From Akkermansia muciniphila (lineage in GTDB: Bacteria; Verrucomicrobiota; Verrucomicrobiia; Verrucomicrobiales; V1-33): a DNA stretch of 64,000 bases. The first letter of the stretch is position 1. Each line of letters starts with the position of its first letter. The notes beneath the pieces are model-generated. The model did no database searches. It saw only the letters and a program-made list of their open reading frames with translations, and was not told where the DNA came from. The stretch covers positions 1-64,000 of the forward strand of contig CAMDJM010000019.1 in NCBI GenBank assembly GCA_945900785.1. The letters run 5' to 3'. Below, in pieces: positions 17,846-28,200 of this stretch. A program made the translations under genes and the position numbers.

Positions 17846-20800
17846 TTAGAGTTCGTAGTCCCAGTTCCCGCCGTCATAGATGAGAGTGAGGCTGGCGCAG
17901 ATTTCGACGCAGAAGGGACAGGGCCCGATTTCCACACACAGGCTGCCTTCGCCGGTCATGCGCAGACCATCCGTGGAGAAGTCGAGACCGCGCTTTCTGC
18001 CGCGCAGAATGAACTCGGCATGGAAGCCGATCAGGCAGATGATATCGCCATCCAGTCCGAGGAGAAATTTCGCCCCGATCTCCGGCTCGGCTCCGGCGAG
18101 GTTGACGAAGAAGCCCATGCCCGCCCCGACCTTGATGCTCAGGAGACAACTGGTAGGAATGCCCAGCAATTCGTTCAGCGGAATCCAGCCTTCTGCATAG
18201 AAATAAACGCCGAGGAATGTTTGATCAGCGGCATCCGCAGCGCGCCCGATCACCTGCCGCGCGTCTGGTGCCCAGAGCAGGATGGGCTCCAGGGTGCAGG
18301 CCTTGCCAGCAAAGAATCCGCCCGCGAATTCCCAGCCACTCACTTCCACGCGGGCTCCGGCACTGATGAAAATTTCCTTTTTCCCAACCGCCACCGCGAG
18401 GGCGATTTGCTTGATTTTGAGCACCGCGAAATCAAGGCCGCCGGTGACTTTGACATAACCGCCGAAGTTCACCGGAACGGCGCTGGCCTCGGTGCCTTCG
18501 AGGGTAAATTTCACCCCAAGATCCGCGATCAGGCTGGGGCCTGCTTTCCAGCCCAGCTTGACCTGTTCCGCACCGATGGTGATCTCCGTCAGCTCTTTGC
18601 CAGCATTGGCACCACATCCGGGGCCGCCCCGGGAGGAGACATCCTTCACCTCAAGAAAGGCATGCAGATTCAGCTCCGCACCGTTCTCGCCGAGGAATGA
18701 TAGTTTGAACTCGCCGTCCACGCGCAGCAGGTTGAGTTTATCGCCAAGGATGACCGCGTGGCCGTTGATTTTGGCTACGGCTCCCGACTCGGAAATACCG
18801 CCGTCCGCCGCCCCGGTAAACTGTTGGAACTCCCCGGCGAGCCCTGCGGTAGCCTTGGCGAGGGCGGAGCGCACCATGTCATTGACCTGTTGAAAAACAC
18901 TATCCATCGCCGAGCCCAGGGCGTCATTCACATCGGCCAGGCGCTCGCGCAGGATGCGCTGCAGCTCCGTGCTGATGCGTGATGCCAGAAGCCGCTCCCG
19001 CAGGATGCGGCGGATGTCCTGCTTGAGATTCTCCACGGCCGCCGGGGCGCTCAGGTTCATCGCCGGGACGTAATAGGCGGTGAAGCGCGTTCCGATTTCC
19101 GTCTGTGCGGCATGGATCGCGGCGAGGATTTCCGGCTGGATCGCATTCAGGCGGGTCTTCACCTCTGCGGCGAAATTTCCCGCCGCATCCAGCGAGGTGA
19201 GGATGCGGGCAAAGGCCGCATCCAGGCCGTCCAGGGTGTCATCCAGCCCGGCGAAGGCTTCCTCCAGTTCCCCGGCTTCCACATCAAGGAATTGCCTCAC
19301 CGCTGCGCCGCCCAGCTGGGACAGCACCGGTGAGTTGAACTGCTGCAGCAATTGCTCCGCAAGGTTAGGCAGCAGATGCCGCTTCCCCGCACCGTCTCTG
19401 GCTAGAATGCCGCGGATACTCTGCGCGGCGGCCCGGCCCTCCACGACGCGGCGGCGGATTTCCCCTAGGACACTGGTGGCATCGCCCACGGTGCCCAGCG
19501 CACTCTGGAGCTGCGCCTGGAAGGTGGACACGAGGCCGGAATCGAAGGCATCGTCAAAAGTTTTCCTGAGCCCCGGGCCATCCCCAGGCGGGGACAGGTT
19601 GAGCTTCATATTGAGCCGGATCGCCAACTCGTCCGCGATGGGATCAATCGCGCGGTTGAGTGGCGCTTCGATCAGACTGCGGATCTGATTTTGGAGCATG
19701 GTTTCCATCGCGTCCAGTCCGCGCTGCATGATCTCCCGCTTCAGTCCCGCCCCGGCATTGTTGAACGCGGTAATCACGCCGGTGGCCTCGGTCAGTTCGT
19801 TGATGGCGAGATTGCCCAGACTGAAGTTGGGCAGGAAATCCTTGGAAAACCGCAGATCCGTTTTGTTGGGCCCCAGCGCGTTGATGCGTGTTTCCACGTT
19901 GAAGATAGGCAGCTCCGTGTTGCAGCCCTCCAGGGTGGAGAAGAGGCGGGCACCGTTGTTCCATTTCAAGGGACAGTCCTGGATCTTGACGATGCCTTTC
20001 CAGTTCCGGGTCGCCTTGACAAGCCAGTCGCGATTGTTGTTGGCACGGTAGGCTTCCCTGGTCACGCCTGGCGGCACTCCGGCGTGGCCGGGATCGAAGG
20101 TGGCCTGGGTCCAGTAGGTCTGCCCCGCTTCATTCCACCCGCCCATGAGGTCGAGAGGGGAGGTCGTGTTCCCCTGCTGTCCACTGGTGTGGACGTGGAC
20201 TCTGAGGTCTTCAAAAAAGGCGACGTCCGTCTTGGCCGCGAAGTGGAGGAATCCATTGGACGTGGCGACGTCCGGCGGATCGGCGGCGGCAGGCTTGCTG
20301 AAATAGGCCGGCGTATTTGGCACGAGGCTGTAATTGCTGCCCTGCGGACCGCGCAGGGGGATCGTGCCATGGAGGTGGAGCACGGAATCGAGGTCAGGGT
20401 ATTCCGAAAGGTAGGCCGCCAGTTCGGCTTTGGGCAGGAGACGGCCCTGGGCATCAATCGCCAGGCGCCCCACCAGCGTCGGCTGCACATGGGAAACCCA
20501 GGCCTCACAAGTCACCACCAGCCTGGGCGGCGGCATCACCGCCGGTGGACAGGTGCCGCCATTGGCAAATCCTATCGTGAGCGGACGGATTTCGGCGTTC
20601 CAGTAGAAGAGGTTTTTGTTCACCGTGACGGCCGGCATTTCCAACCGGCTCATGCGTCCGAAGCAATTGAGGTATAGCTTTTCAAAGTCCTGACTGAAGC
20701 GGGAATAGCCGCCCACGGTGAGCACGCCATTGATGCCGGAGTCCATGTTTTCATTGCCGAGGAAGGAGAGCCGGTAGCGGTCAATCTGAAGGTTGAATCC

Positions 20801-23509
20801 ATCGACGATGAAGGTCCCGGCGATGCTGCCGCGCAGCACCTGATGCAGGCCGCTGACCCCGCTGGAGCGGGCGTAGTATTTGCAGCAGGCGCGCAGGGGT
20901 TTATTCTCAAATAACTGATCGCCCAGCCGGCAGGATGCGAGCAGAGCCCCATCGGCAGGGATGGCAAAATTAAACCCGCCATAACTCGCCGTGCCCGCCG
21001 CGTAAGCCGCCGTGCCGGGACGTTCCGGCGGATAGATGCCATCCGCCGGGAGAGTGCTGCTGCCAGTGTGGAGCAATACGCCAGGCCGGTCTGACGCCGC
21101 CAGCGTGGTCTGATCGCCGCGCAGCGCAAAGCCTGGGGCCATGAAGCTGCCAATGGTGACGCCATGCACCGTCTGCGCGAACTCAGCCGCCCCGCGATAG
21201 CCCCACTGAATATCCGTGGGAGCACCCAACGCGCCATCCGCTACCAAACCACCATCCGGAGTGATGCCCAGCATTCCATTGCCGGAGACAAATGACAGGC
21301 CCAGCGGGCCGATGCCGGTGCCGGAGTCCACGCACACCGCGCAATCGCGCCCCTGCGGAATGAGGAGCGGAGCCGCCAGGGTCACCCCGCCCGCAGAGGT
21401 GAACTGGTCATCGGCGATGGAGGCCGTGCCTCCGCTCATCGCCACAGCCGCGCCTCCTGGCAGATGGGTGGTGAAGGTGTGGGCCGCCATGCCGATGCCC
21501 GCCGCGTAAAGCCGCGCCGTGCCACCGGGCCCTACCCGGGCTTCCACCGGGCCGGAAATGGTGGCCGCCTTCTCGAGCCAGGCATCGTTGGAGGCCTTCT
21601 TCCCCGCGCCCGCCGGCAGACCAGTGGCGGCCGCGAGATCACTGACTTCCTTCTTCCTCACCGATTGTGCGGAAATGAGCCCGGTGGCCCGCACCACACC
21701 CAGCGCCAGATCGCACTCGATCCCGCCCACCTTGATGAGCAGCGGCTTGGACTCCTCACAAACAAACAGCGTGCCCGGCGCATAAACCAGCACCGGATTC
21801 ACGGGGCGCAAATCCTGACCAAGCGCAGGCGAGAACGAAATCGAAGGCTCGAGGAGGCGCGTTTGATCCGTCAGGGAATAGCCAAATCCGGTGGGAAAGA
21901 AAACCGTCACAGAGGCCGAGGCCCCGGCAGGGAACAGTCCCGCGACGGCAACGGATCTCAGGATGACCGCACCGCGGCGGATGCGGATCCCGTTCACCGT
22001 TTCCGTGTCTACTGCCGGACCGGTGACTGTGGCGGTGCCACTGACACTGACCGCGTGGTGGGTCACGGGATCGATGGTGGCGGTAAACGTGCCGTCAAAG
22101 GTCCGCTCCGGCCAGCCCGCCAGATAGGCCCCGCCTGCCGGAATGGTGAGGATGACATTCCCCCCGGATGGGGCCGGGGCGCTGCCCAGCGAGGTAAAGA
22201 TCGTCTCCGTCCCGCCCAGCCCGCCAAAAAACAGATGCCCGCTGAGCACTGTGAAATTGGCAGCGGTGGTGGTGACATTGCCACCCGGGAGCACCGCCCC
22301 GTCCGACTCCTCGTGGGTCATCGTGACCGTAGCCCGATAGGACCGGCCCGGCAGATAGGCGGCGAGCCCGGCGGCCGGTGCCAGGGGGATCGTGGCGGCC
22401 ACGGGGCTCACCGCCGGCACCGCGGGGCTGGCGCTGCGGCTGTTGATCGTGACCTGTTGGGTGAAGGTGTCCTGCGCCAGTGGCACCGGCGTGTTGTCCC
22501 CGGCATCGGCCACCGATACCGTGAAGGTGACCGGCACCGCCGCCGCTGCGATGGGCAGATTGGGATCGTCCAGCCGGATCAAATTCCCGGTGACATTGAC
22601 CGCAGGAGGGGAAGGCGCTGGGGAGTCCGTAATCAGCCAGGTGCGGCTGAAGGACGCAGTCGAAAGACTGCCAAGCACATTCCACCACGCGTCACCGGCG
22701 GGGTCGGTGCGGCGCACGGGCGCGTCCGAGGGGATCCACTCCGGGGCATTGACCAAGGTGCCGTGCCGCGCCGCTGCCGTGCTGTCGGTCAGGGCCGGGC
22801 CGGCCCCATTATCCACCCGCCAGGAGCCCACGAGTCCCGCCTCGTTGCCGAGGGGGCCGCGCTGACCGAGCAGGCGCACGTAGTTCGCATCCAGCTCCCG
22901 CGACCAGAGCGTGACCTCGTCGATATCGCCCGTAAAGCATGGATAGGGACTCCCGCTATAGCGCCCGATCAGCATCGGCTGTGTGCTGGTGGAGGCCGCA
23001 GGCCCGGCAAGGCTCCACCCCAGGGTTTCCTTTAAAAGACCGTCCACATAGAGCCTGCCTCCGCCAAGGCTGACCGTGAAAACCACATGATGCCATGAGC
23101 CATCCGCCACAAAGCCGCCATCCAGGCCCAGCGGACTGCGGAAAACACTCCCACCGGCAGTCGTCGCATAAAACGCCTGAATTTTCCCGGCATTGAGCAG
23201 GACCGACCAGCCATTGCCACTGGCATCCGCATATTTTGAAACTACCCCCCGCACCGTCGCTGACGATTCTGTGGTCCGGATCCATGCCGAAACGGTGAAT
23301 GGATAACTATTCATGGCCGTGGCGTGGGGCACCGTCACATAGCGCACTCCGCCGTCGAAACGCAGGGCTGAGCCCGGATCGTAAGGCCCCTGCGCCCGGC
23401 CCGGCCCCGCCAGCACCAACCCCAGGAACGCGAAAAGAAAACCACGGAGCAGCCGCCCTGGAGCCCGGAGCGCAGTTCGTTTTGGGAGAAAAGGGATGCG
23501 CAGCGTCAT
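17846..23509 (-). CDS. giant exported LamG-domain protein (1,887 aa)
   Basis: Started at ATG 23509 (MTLRIPFLPKR); 14 extra upstream codons are possible. A signal peptide ends near GRAQ (about residue 40). Residues about 50-210 form a LamG/concanavalin-like domain (LRFDGGVRYVTVPH, SWHHVVFTVSLGGGRLYVDG, IDEVTLWSREL). A long beta-rich region with cadherin/Calx-like stretches follows. Residues about 1250-1560 are strongly helical with possible coiled coil (IRRILRERLLASRISTELQR). The last 330 residues are beta-rich and amphipathic with unusual cysteines (GSLCVEIGPCPFCVEICAS). It is the first and largest gene after the ECF sigma factor and probably its main target or partner. Function unknown; a surface or outer-membrane structural role is inferred. 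Confidence 0.8.
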   Translation of the reverse strand: MTLRIPFLPKRTALRAPGRLLRGFLFAFLGLVLAGPGRAQGPYDPGSALRFDGGVRYVTVPHATAMNSYPFTVSAWIRTTESSATVRGVVSKYADASGNGWSVLLNAGKIQAFYATTAGGSVFRSPLGLDGGFVADGSWHHVVFTVSLGGGRLYVDGLLKETLGWSLAGPAASTSTQPMLIGRYSGSPYPCFTGDIDEVTLWSRELDANYVRLLGQRGPLGNEAGLVGSWRVDNGAGPALTDSTAAARHGTLVNAPEWIPSDAPVRRTDPAGDAWWNVLGSLSTASFSRTWLITDSPAPSPPAVNVTGNLIRLDDPNLPIAAAAVPVTFTVSVADAGDNTPVPLAQDTFTQQVTINSRSASPAVPAVSPVAATIPLAPAAGLAAYLPGRSYRATVTMTHEESDGAVLPGGNVTTTAANFTVLSGHLFFGGLGGTETIFTSLGSAPAPSGGNVILTIPAGGAYLAGWPERTFDGTFTATIDPVTHHAVSVSGTATVTGPAVDTETVNGIRIRRGAVILRSVAVAGLFPAGASASVTVFFPTGFGYSLTDQTRLLEPSISFSPALGQDLRPVNPVLVYAPGTLFVCEESKPLLIKVGGIECDLALGVVRATGLISAQSVRKKEVSDLAAATGLPAGAGKKASNDAWLEKAATISGPVEARVGPGGTARLYAAGIGMAAHTFTTHLPGGAAVAMSGGTASIADDQFTSAGGVTLAAPLLIPQGRDCAVCVDSGTGIGPLGLSFVSGNGMLGITPDGGLVADGALGAPTDIQWGYRGAAEFAQTVHGVTIGSFMAPGFALRGDQTTLAASDRPGVLLHTGSSTLPADGIYPPERPGTAAYAAGTASYGGFNFAIPADGALLASCRLGDQLFENKPLRACCKYYARSSGVSGLHQVLRGSIAGTFIVDGFNLQIDRYRLSFLGNENMDSGINGVLTVGGYSRFSQDFEKLYLNCFGRMSRLEMPAVTVNKNLFYWNAEIRPLTIGFANGGTCPPAVMPPPRLVVTCEAWVSHVQPTLVGRLAIDAQGRLLPKAELAAYLSEYPDLDSVLHLHGTIPLRGPQGSNYSLVPNTPAYFSKPAAADPPDVATSNGFLHFAAKTDVAFFEDLRVHVHTSGQQGNTTSPLDLMGGWNEAGQTYWTQATFDPGHAGVPPGVTREAYRANNNRDWLVKATRNWKGIVKIQDCPLKWNNGARLFSTLEGCNTELPIFNVETRINALGPNKTDLRFSKDFLPNFSLGNLAINELTEATGVITAFNNAGAGLKREIMQRGLDAMETMLQNQIRSLIEAPLNRAIDPIADELAIRLNMKLNLSPPGDGPGLRKTFDDAFDSGLVSTFQAQLQSALGTVGDATSVLGEIRRRVVEGRAAAQSIRGILARDGAGKRHLLPNLAEQLLQQFNSPVLSQLGGAAVRQFLDVEAGELEEAFAGLDDTLDGLDAAFARILTSLDAAGNFAAEVKTRLNAIQPEILAAIHAAQTEIGTRFTAYYVPAMNLSAPAAVENLKQDIRRILRERLLASRISTELQRILRERLADVNDALGSAMDSVFQQVNDMVRSALAKATAGLAGEFQQFTGAADGGISESGAVAKINGHAVILGDKLNLLRVDGEFKLSFLGENGAELNLHAFLEVKDVSSRGGPGCGANAGKELTEITIGAEQVKLGWKAGPSLIADLGVKFTLEGTEASAVPVNFGGYVKVTGGLDFAVLKIKQIALAVAVGKKEIFISAGARVEVSGWEFAGGFFAGKACTLEPILLWAPDARQVIGRAADAADQTFLGVYFYAEGWIPLNELLGIPTSCLLSIKVGAGMGFFVNLAGAEPEIGAKFLLGLDGDIICLIGFHAEFILRGRKRGLDFSTDGLRMTGEGSLCVEIGPCPFCVEICASLTLIYDGGNWDYEL

Positions 23510-23577
23510 ATTACCAAGCTGCTTTCCCCCGCCGGGCCCCTGGTCTTGCAACTTTCTGCGGAAAAGTTTCGCCCCGC

Positions 23578-24216
23578 TTATTCCAGCTCCTTGCGGAGCC
23601 GGGCGATTTCCTGCTTCACCACCCTCCCGACCCGGTGGCGGGCCAGATAGATTTGCGGCCGGCTCAGGGAAAGCGCGGCGGCGATTTGCTCAACACTCCA
23701 ACCCTGCACGGTGGAAAGCTGAAAAATCTGGATCGCCCGCGCCGGGAATTGCCCGTGCACCAGCCGCAGCGCCCGATCCAGAATGTGCTGCCGCCATTCC
23801 GACTCCCAAGCCACCTCCATCTCCTCACAAACCCCGGCCACTACCGCCCCGCCCGACGCGATGGCGTCGCGCTGCGCCTCCGGCAGTTCCACCCGACGGG
23901 CGGCGTCGCGGCTGCGTTCGGCATAGTGATCCGCGATATGGTTGCGTGTCACCCGTCCCAGCCAGGCTTTAAACGATCCCTTGTCCCGGTCATAACGAAA
24001 AAGCGGCATCTGCCGCGCCACGGCGGTGATGGTTTCCTGCACCACCTCCTCAGCCTCCTGACGCTGCAGCCCGGAACGCCGGCAAACCTGAAACACCAGC
24101 GCCCCGTAATTGTCCACAAACTCCCGCCAGCCCGCTGCATCGGAGGCATGCTGCAAACGCGAGAGCAGGCTGCTTCGCGTGGGCAGGAAATCATCGTTGG
24201 ATGGAGCCGGGGACAT
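23578..24216 (-). CDS. ECF-type RNA polymerase sigma factor
   Basis: A 212-residue sigma-70 family protein. Region 2 lies near residues 30-100 (WREFVDNYGALVFQVCRRSG, AEEVVQETITAVARQM, FKAWLGRVTRNHIADHYAE). Region 4, near 145-205, has the helix-turn-helix GWSVEQIAAALSLSRPQIYLARHRVGRVV. The opening TRSSLLSRLQHASDAAGWREF is typical of ECF factors found beside Ser/Thr kinases in Planctomycetes and Verrucomicrobia (family knowledge). It heads a minus-strand run of exported proteins ending in a Ser/Thr kinase, with 68 bases to the LamG gene. No anti-sigma gene is next to it; the kinase may take that role (inference). Confidence 0.9.
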   Translation of the reverse strand: MSPAPSNDDFLPTRSSLLSRLQHASDAAGWREFVDNYGALVFQVCRRSGLQRQEAEEVVQETITAVARQMPLFRYDRDKGSFKAWLGRVTRNHIADHYAERSRDAARRVELPEAQRDAIASGGAVVAGVCEEMEVAWESEWRQHILDRALRLVHGQFPARAIQIFQLSTVQGWSVEQIAAALSLSRPQIYLARHRVGRVVKQEIARLRKELE

Positions 24217-24255
24217 CAGCGGGTGGAGTGAGCATCTCCTTTCCGCGATGAGATG

Positions 24256-24786
24256 TCAAATTTCGACTCCGGCGTCGGATTCCAGTTCGCCCGCCCGCTG
24301 AAGCATGGAGGTCCAAAGAGTGTCGGAAATCCAGAATCGTGCTTTGTCCCGAAGCGCGTCCATCAGGGGTTTGATCCGGGCAATCCGGCCCGATCGCTTG
24401 GCAGCGAGGAGAACGCCCAGAGTGCCTATGAATGGGATGCCGTGGATGGAAGCTGCGGCTCGGGCGGCGGTATCGTCGAGAATCAGCAGCGGGTTGCGGT
24501 CGGAATATTCCAAGGCGGTGGCGATGCATTCGGCTTCGCCCCAATGGAGGCTTTGCTTCAGATGATTGAGCAGGATGCTGTTGCCCGGTGGCAGCACTGT
24601 CAGTTTTCCGTTGTGAGCAAAGGCAGTGGCGCTGGGGAATTTGCCTGCTTTGGAATTCAATTCAGTGACCACAGCCGGTGGGACCGAGAGGGCTCCCAGT
24701 TCACTTTCCAACAAATCAAAACAACCAATCTCCGCGAAATTGATCAGCGGCGTGGTGTTGGAGATAATCAGTCGGTTTCCCGCCAT
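24256..24786 (-). CDS. DUF3368 PIN-like toxin
   Basis: A 176-residue protein of the DUF3368 family, PIN-domain relatives of VapC and probable RNases. Motifs: ISNTTPLINFAEIG with the first acidic/Ser-Asn site, HWGEAECIATALE, LILDDTAARAAA, and the family C-terminal GTLGVLLAAKRSGRIARIKPLMDAL. Its first 19 bases overlap the end of the upstream UPF0175 gene, the usual toxin-antitoxin arrangement (antitoxin first). The pair sits between two unrelated sigma factor-kinase runs, like an independent insertion. The SNTTP version replaces the classical VapC first Asp, as usual in DUF3368, so the catalytic set is not complete by simple VapC rules. Confidence 0.85.
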   Translation of the reverse strand: MAGNRLIISNTTPLINFAEIGCFDLLESELGALSVPPAVVTELNSKAGKFPSATAFAHNGKLTVLPPGNSILLNHLKQSLHWGEAECIATALEYSDRNPLLILDDTAARAAASIHGIPFIGTLGVLLAAKRSGRIARIKPLMDALRDKARFWISDTLWTSMLQRAGELESDAGVEI

Positions 24787-25037
24787 GCCTGGAGATTTTT
24801 AAGATCCTGTGTCACATCCTCATCAGTCAAGGGATGGGGGATATGATGTTGCCCGAGGTAGTAGTGCCATTCGGCTTTCTCCATCCCAGCCATGCGGCAG
24901 GCGGCCCCTCCGGGAAGGATGCCGTCGGCATAAAGCGCTGCGGCCAGTCTGCGCTGGAATTCCGCTTCCATGCCTTGGCGCGGCAGGCGGGCGGCGGCCA
25001 CGGCCTCCGGTGGGATGGTAAGAACAAGTGGTTCCAT
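24768..25037 (-). CDS. UPF0175 family antitoxin
   Basis: About 89 residues from ATG 25037 (MEPLVLTIPPEAV); a TTG 15 bases further up is a less likely start. The UPF0175 pattern is clear: FQRRLAAALYADGILPGGAACRMAGM, then HYYLGQHHIPHPLTDEDVTQDLKNLQAW, which corresponds to the family's helix-turn-helix-like core and acidic tail. Members pair with DUF3368 or PIN toxins and probably bind their own promoter. Overlap with the toxin supports co-translation. Confidence 0.85.
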   Translation of the reverse strand: MEPLVLTIPPEAVAAARLPRQGMEAEFQRRLAAALYADGILPGGAACRMAGMEKAEWHYYLGQHHIPHPLTDEDVTQDLKNLQAWRETD

Positions 25038-25106
25038 GGTATGAAGATGCAATGGATTTACCAGGGATGCAACGCAGGTTCCATTTGGGAAATCCGTGGT
25101 CTTTCG

Positions 25107-25274
25107 TCAGGGATTCAGCTTTGCCCAATAGGCAATCGACATGAGCGCGGCCACGATCAGGATCAGGAAGAGCACCGTTTTGAGAAGACTGGAACGGTAG
25201 CGCAGGTGCGGCGTGGCGGCGATGATCTGTTGGTATTCCGGGGAGAAGATCATTTTGGATTTGGCCGCGAGCAT
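25107..25274 (-). CDS. small single-pass membrane protein (48 or 55 aa)
   Basis: A frame with ATG at 25274 (55 residues) or at 25253 (48 residues) and TGA at 25107. It has a polar N-terminus (FSPEYQQIIAATPHLRYRSS), one membrane helix (TVLFLILIVAALMSIA) and a short tail WAKLNP; the positive residues before the helix predict an inside N-terminus. The 55-residue version starts only 15 bases after the TAG of the WD40/discoidin kinase, so it is probably the last gene of that transcript and may be a partner or regulator of the kinase. No Shine-Dalgarno site. I do not recognise a family. Confidence 0.65.
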   Translation of the reverse strand: MLAAKSKMIFSPEYQQIIAATPHLRYRSSLLKTVLFLILIVAALMSIAYWAKLNP

Positions 25275-25289
25275 CAGGCAGAGGATGTG

Positions 25290-28200
25290 CTAGTCTCCGA
25301 TGACGCCGATCTCGGCGGCGTTGCCCACGGGGTTGCCTCCGTGGTTGGACTTGATGCTGACGAGAACATAGCGGCCCTGCTGCACGGGACAGGGGAGAAT
25401 TTGGGGGAAAGGGACGCGTTCGATGCGGGCGCGTGCAGGGGAGGGAAAGGCGTCAGGGTTGTCGCTGACACTGAATTCGAGATCCTTGGCGACACTGGGC
25501 GTCAGTTCGGACATGGCGAGGTAAACGAGCCCGCGGATACGATGGGAGGCCCCGAGGTCGATGACGATTTCATGAGGGGGTGGAGCGAGGGTTTTAGTCC
25601 ACCGGCTGTGCCAGAGGGTAGCGGGATCGCCATCAATGGCTTGTTCCGCCGGGTAAATTCCCTCGTTGCTGGAGACGCGGTGGATTTTCCAGCCGGTTTT
25701 TGCAATTTCGCCAGGGACGGGAAAAAGAGGGGCGATGATGTCACGGAGAGGCAGCGGGCCGGGAGTGGCTCCAGAGGCGGGACCGGCTTCCAGGCGCCAA
25801 ATCCGGTCAAGGCTGCCGAATTCGTAGCATTCGGCGGCGAGGAGTTTTCCGGTGGGACTGAAGCGCAGGCCCTGCGGGCTTTCGGGGGTGTGCCATTGCC
25901 GGATCATTTGCCGCGTGGTGGAGTCCCAGAGCCGGACCGTCAGATCGCTGGAAGCGGTGGCCAGCGTTGGCATTTGAGGATGCCAGGCGAGGGCGGTGAC
26001 AGGGCCGTTGTGGGCACGGAATTCCTGGAGAATGGCCAGCGATTCACTGTCCCGGATGCGGACCTGGCTATCGTCTCCCGCTTCGGCAAACCGGCGGCCG
26101 TCCGGGGCAATGGCAAGGGCTTGCAGCCCGGAGCCATGGGGGATCTGGCGGATGATTTTCCCAGTGACAGCGTCCCAGAGGATGATGCTGGTCTGCGTGC
26201 CCTCACGCACCAACCCTATCAAACGATCGCCGCCATGCACCCAGCCGCAGTTCTGCACGGTCATTTGCGGGTCGCCTTCTACCCGGGGCAGGGCCTGGCC
26301 GCCTCCCGTCTCAAGGATATCCAGGCGGCTGCCGTTTGCACTGGGGGGTCCTTCGACGCCGCTGCTCAGGGCGAGGAATTTTCCGGTAGGACTCAGACGC
26401 AACTTGCGGCCAAATAAAGCGGGTTGGAATTCGCTGATCGTTTCGAGGGCTTCTCCGGTCGTTTTCGTCGATTTCCGCAGGATCCGCATGATTTGCCAGT
26501 CGCCGGACAGGGGCGGGAGCAGGACTGCCGCGAGACTTCCGTCGGGGGTGGTATCTGCTTTGCACTCGATGTAGGTGGGCGGCGTCCACAGGCGCAGCAT
26601 CCCGTCGGGCTGGATCCGGTTCAATCCCCAGTGGCGGCCTCCCGGGCGGGTCGTATTGGAGAAGAGGAGATCATCCGTGCCCATGAAGGCCAGGGCCGAG
26701 TCGGGTGCGGAACCCATTTGAAGGAGCAGCGGGGGACTACCGAGGTTCCAGACCCGGGCCTTCGAGCCTGATACTATCATTTCTCCGGAGAGGGGATGAA
26801 TGCGCAGTGAGGTCAAGGAACCCGCACCTCCGAGCACCGCTGTCACAAAGGCTCCCGTGCGGGCGTTCCAGAGTTGAAGGCTCTGCCGGCCATCGGGGTT
26901 ATTATATCCGGTGATCAGGAATTCACCGCCGGGGGTGAGGGCTAATCCGAGGGCGAATTTGGGCAACTTGGGTGCCAGTTCGAACCGTTTTTGACCGCTT
27001 TCCAGATCGAGGCAGCGGACAAGGCCGGCGTGAGTGCTGGTAATGACCGTCTGTCCGTCCGGAGGGATCACCATGGTTAAAGAATATTCTTCATTTTCCT
27101 GCGCGATTTGCCGGATCAGGGATCCATTCCGGCCGTTGACTAACTGAAGGCCCTTCTCCCTGCTGTATTGGAGCACTTCACTGCCGCCTGGCCTGAATGT
27201 GCCCTGAACGCCCACTCCATTCCTGGACTTGAACTGCCAGAGCAATTGCCCGGTCGCCGCTGTCCAGACGTCCATGCTTTGGAAAGGCGAATCAAGGTCC
27301 AGCCCAAACCGCAGGAGGAGGCCTTCGGGGCCGAACTCGAGGTAGTGGATGGGGGCCGTCGGCCAGTTTCGTTCCAATTTCCCGGAGCGCGCCGCATAAA
27401 TCGCGATGCCACCCCCATTTTGCCGCGTCACCGCAAGCCATTGGCCATCGGCAGAAAAAGCCATGGGCATGATGCCGGGAGGGGCTGGGGTGGAGAATTC
27501 AGGAGTGAATTCAAGGAGGCGTTCCCCGGTGCGCACGTTGAGGATGGAAACTTTCCCTTCGCTGTTGGAAGCGGCAAATACCCCCTCACGCGTGGGATCG
27601 GCAGCGGTGGAGAGGAGGTCGCTCCATTGCTGCAGGGAGGTGTCCGATTCGCGCCACAGATAGTCCCAATCCTGCGACCGGAGATCGGGCGTGACCCCGT
27701 CGAGAGCGCCTTGCATGGCAAGGCCATTTCCCTCACGCAGGGCACTTTCGGCTACCGCGAGCCGGGCGTGGGCGAAGGCTTGGCGGGCTGCCTCCTTTTC
27801 CCTTTGGGCGATGCGTTCCTGAGCGATGGCATTCCGTTCGCTGGCGATCAGCTTCACGACAAATCCCACACTGAACAGGAGCAAGACGGTCAGAAGGGCG
27901 GCGACGACTTTGTGCCGCATGAGAAACAATTGGAGCAATCTGCCGGCACCGGCCTGTTGGGCGCGCGTGGCAAATCCGTTTTGCCAAGCTTCGATTTCCG
28001 CACTCAGGGAGAGCACCTGATCGTAACGTGCCGCCGGATCATGCTGCAGCGCTTTCATCGCGACGGCGGATAAAGCCGCAGGCACGGTCCAAGGGAGGGT
28101 TAGTCCCGTTTTTGAATGTTTGGGAGATCCGGCCTGGTCGGGTGGCAGTCCCTGTTTTCCCTTCAGAGCGGGGGCGGTAATCCTGGCAGATCTCACATTG

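Noticed and set aside
21464-23035. Plus-strand frame of 523 codons opposite the LamG giant
   Set aside because: Arg/Gly-rich low-complexity translation without start signals; the minus-strand LamG reading is clear.
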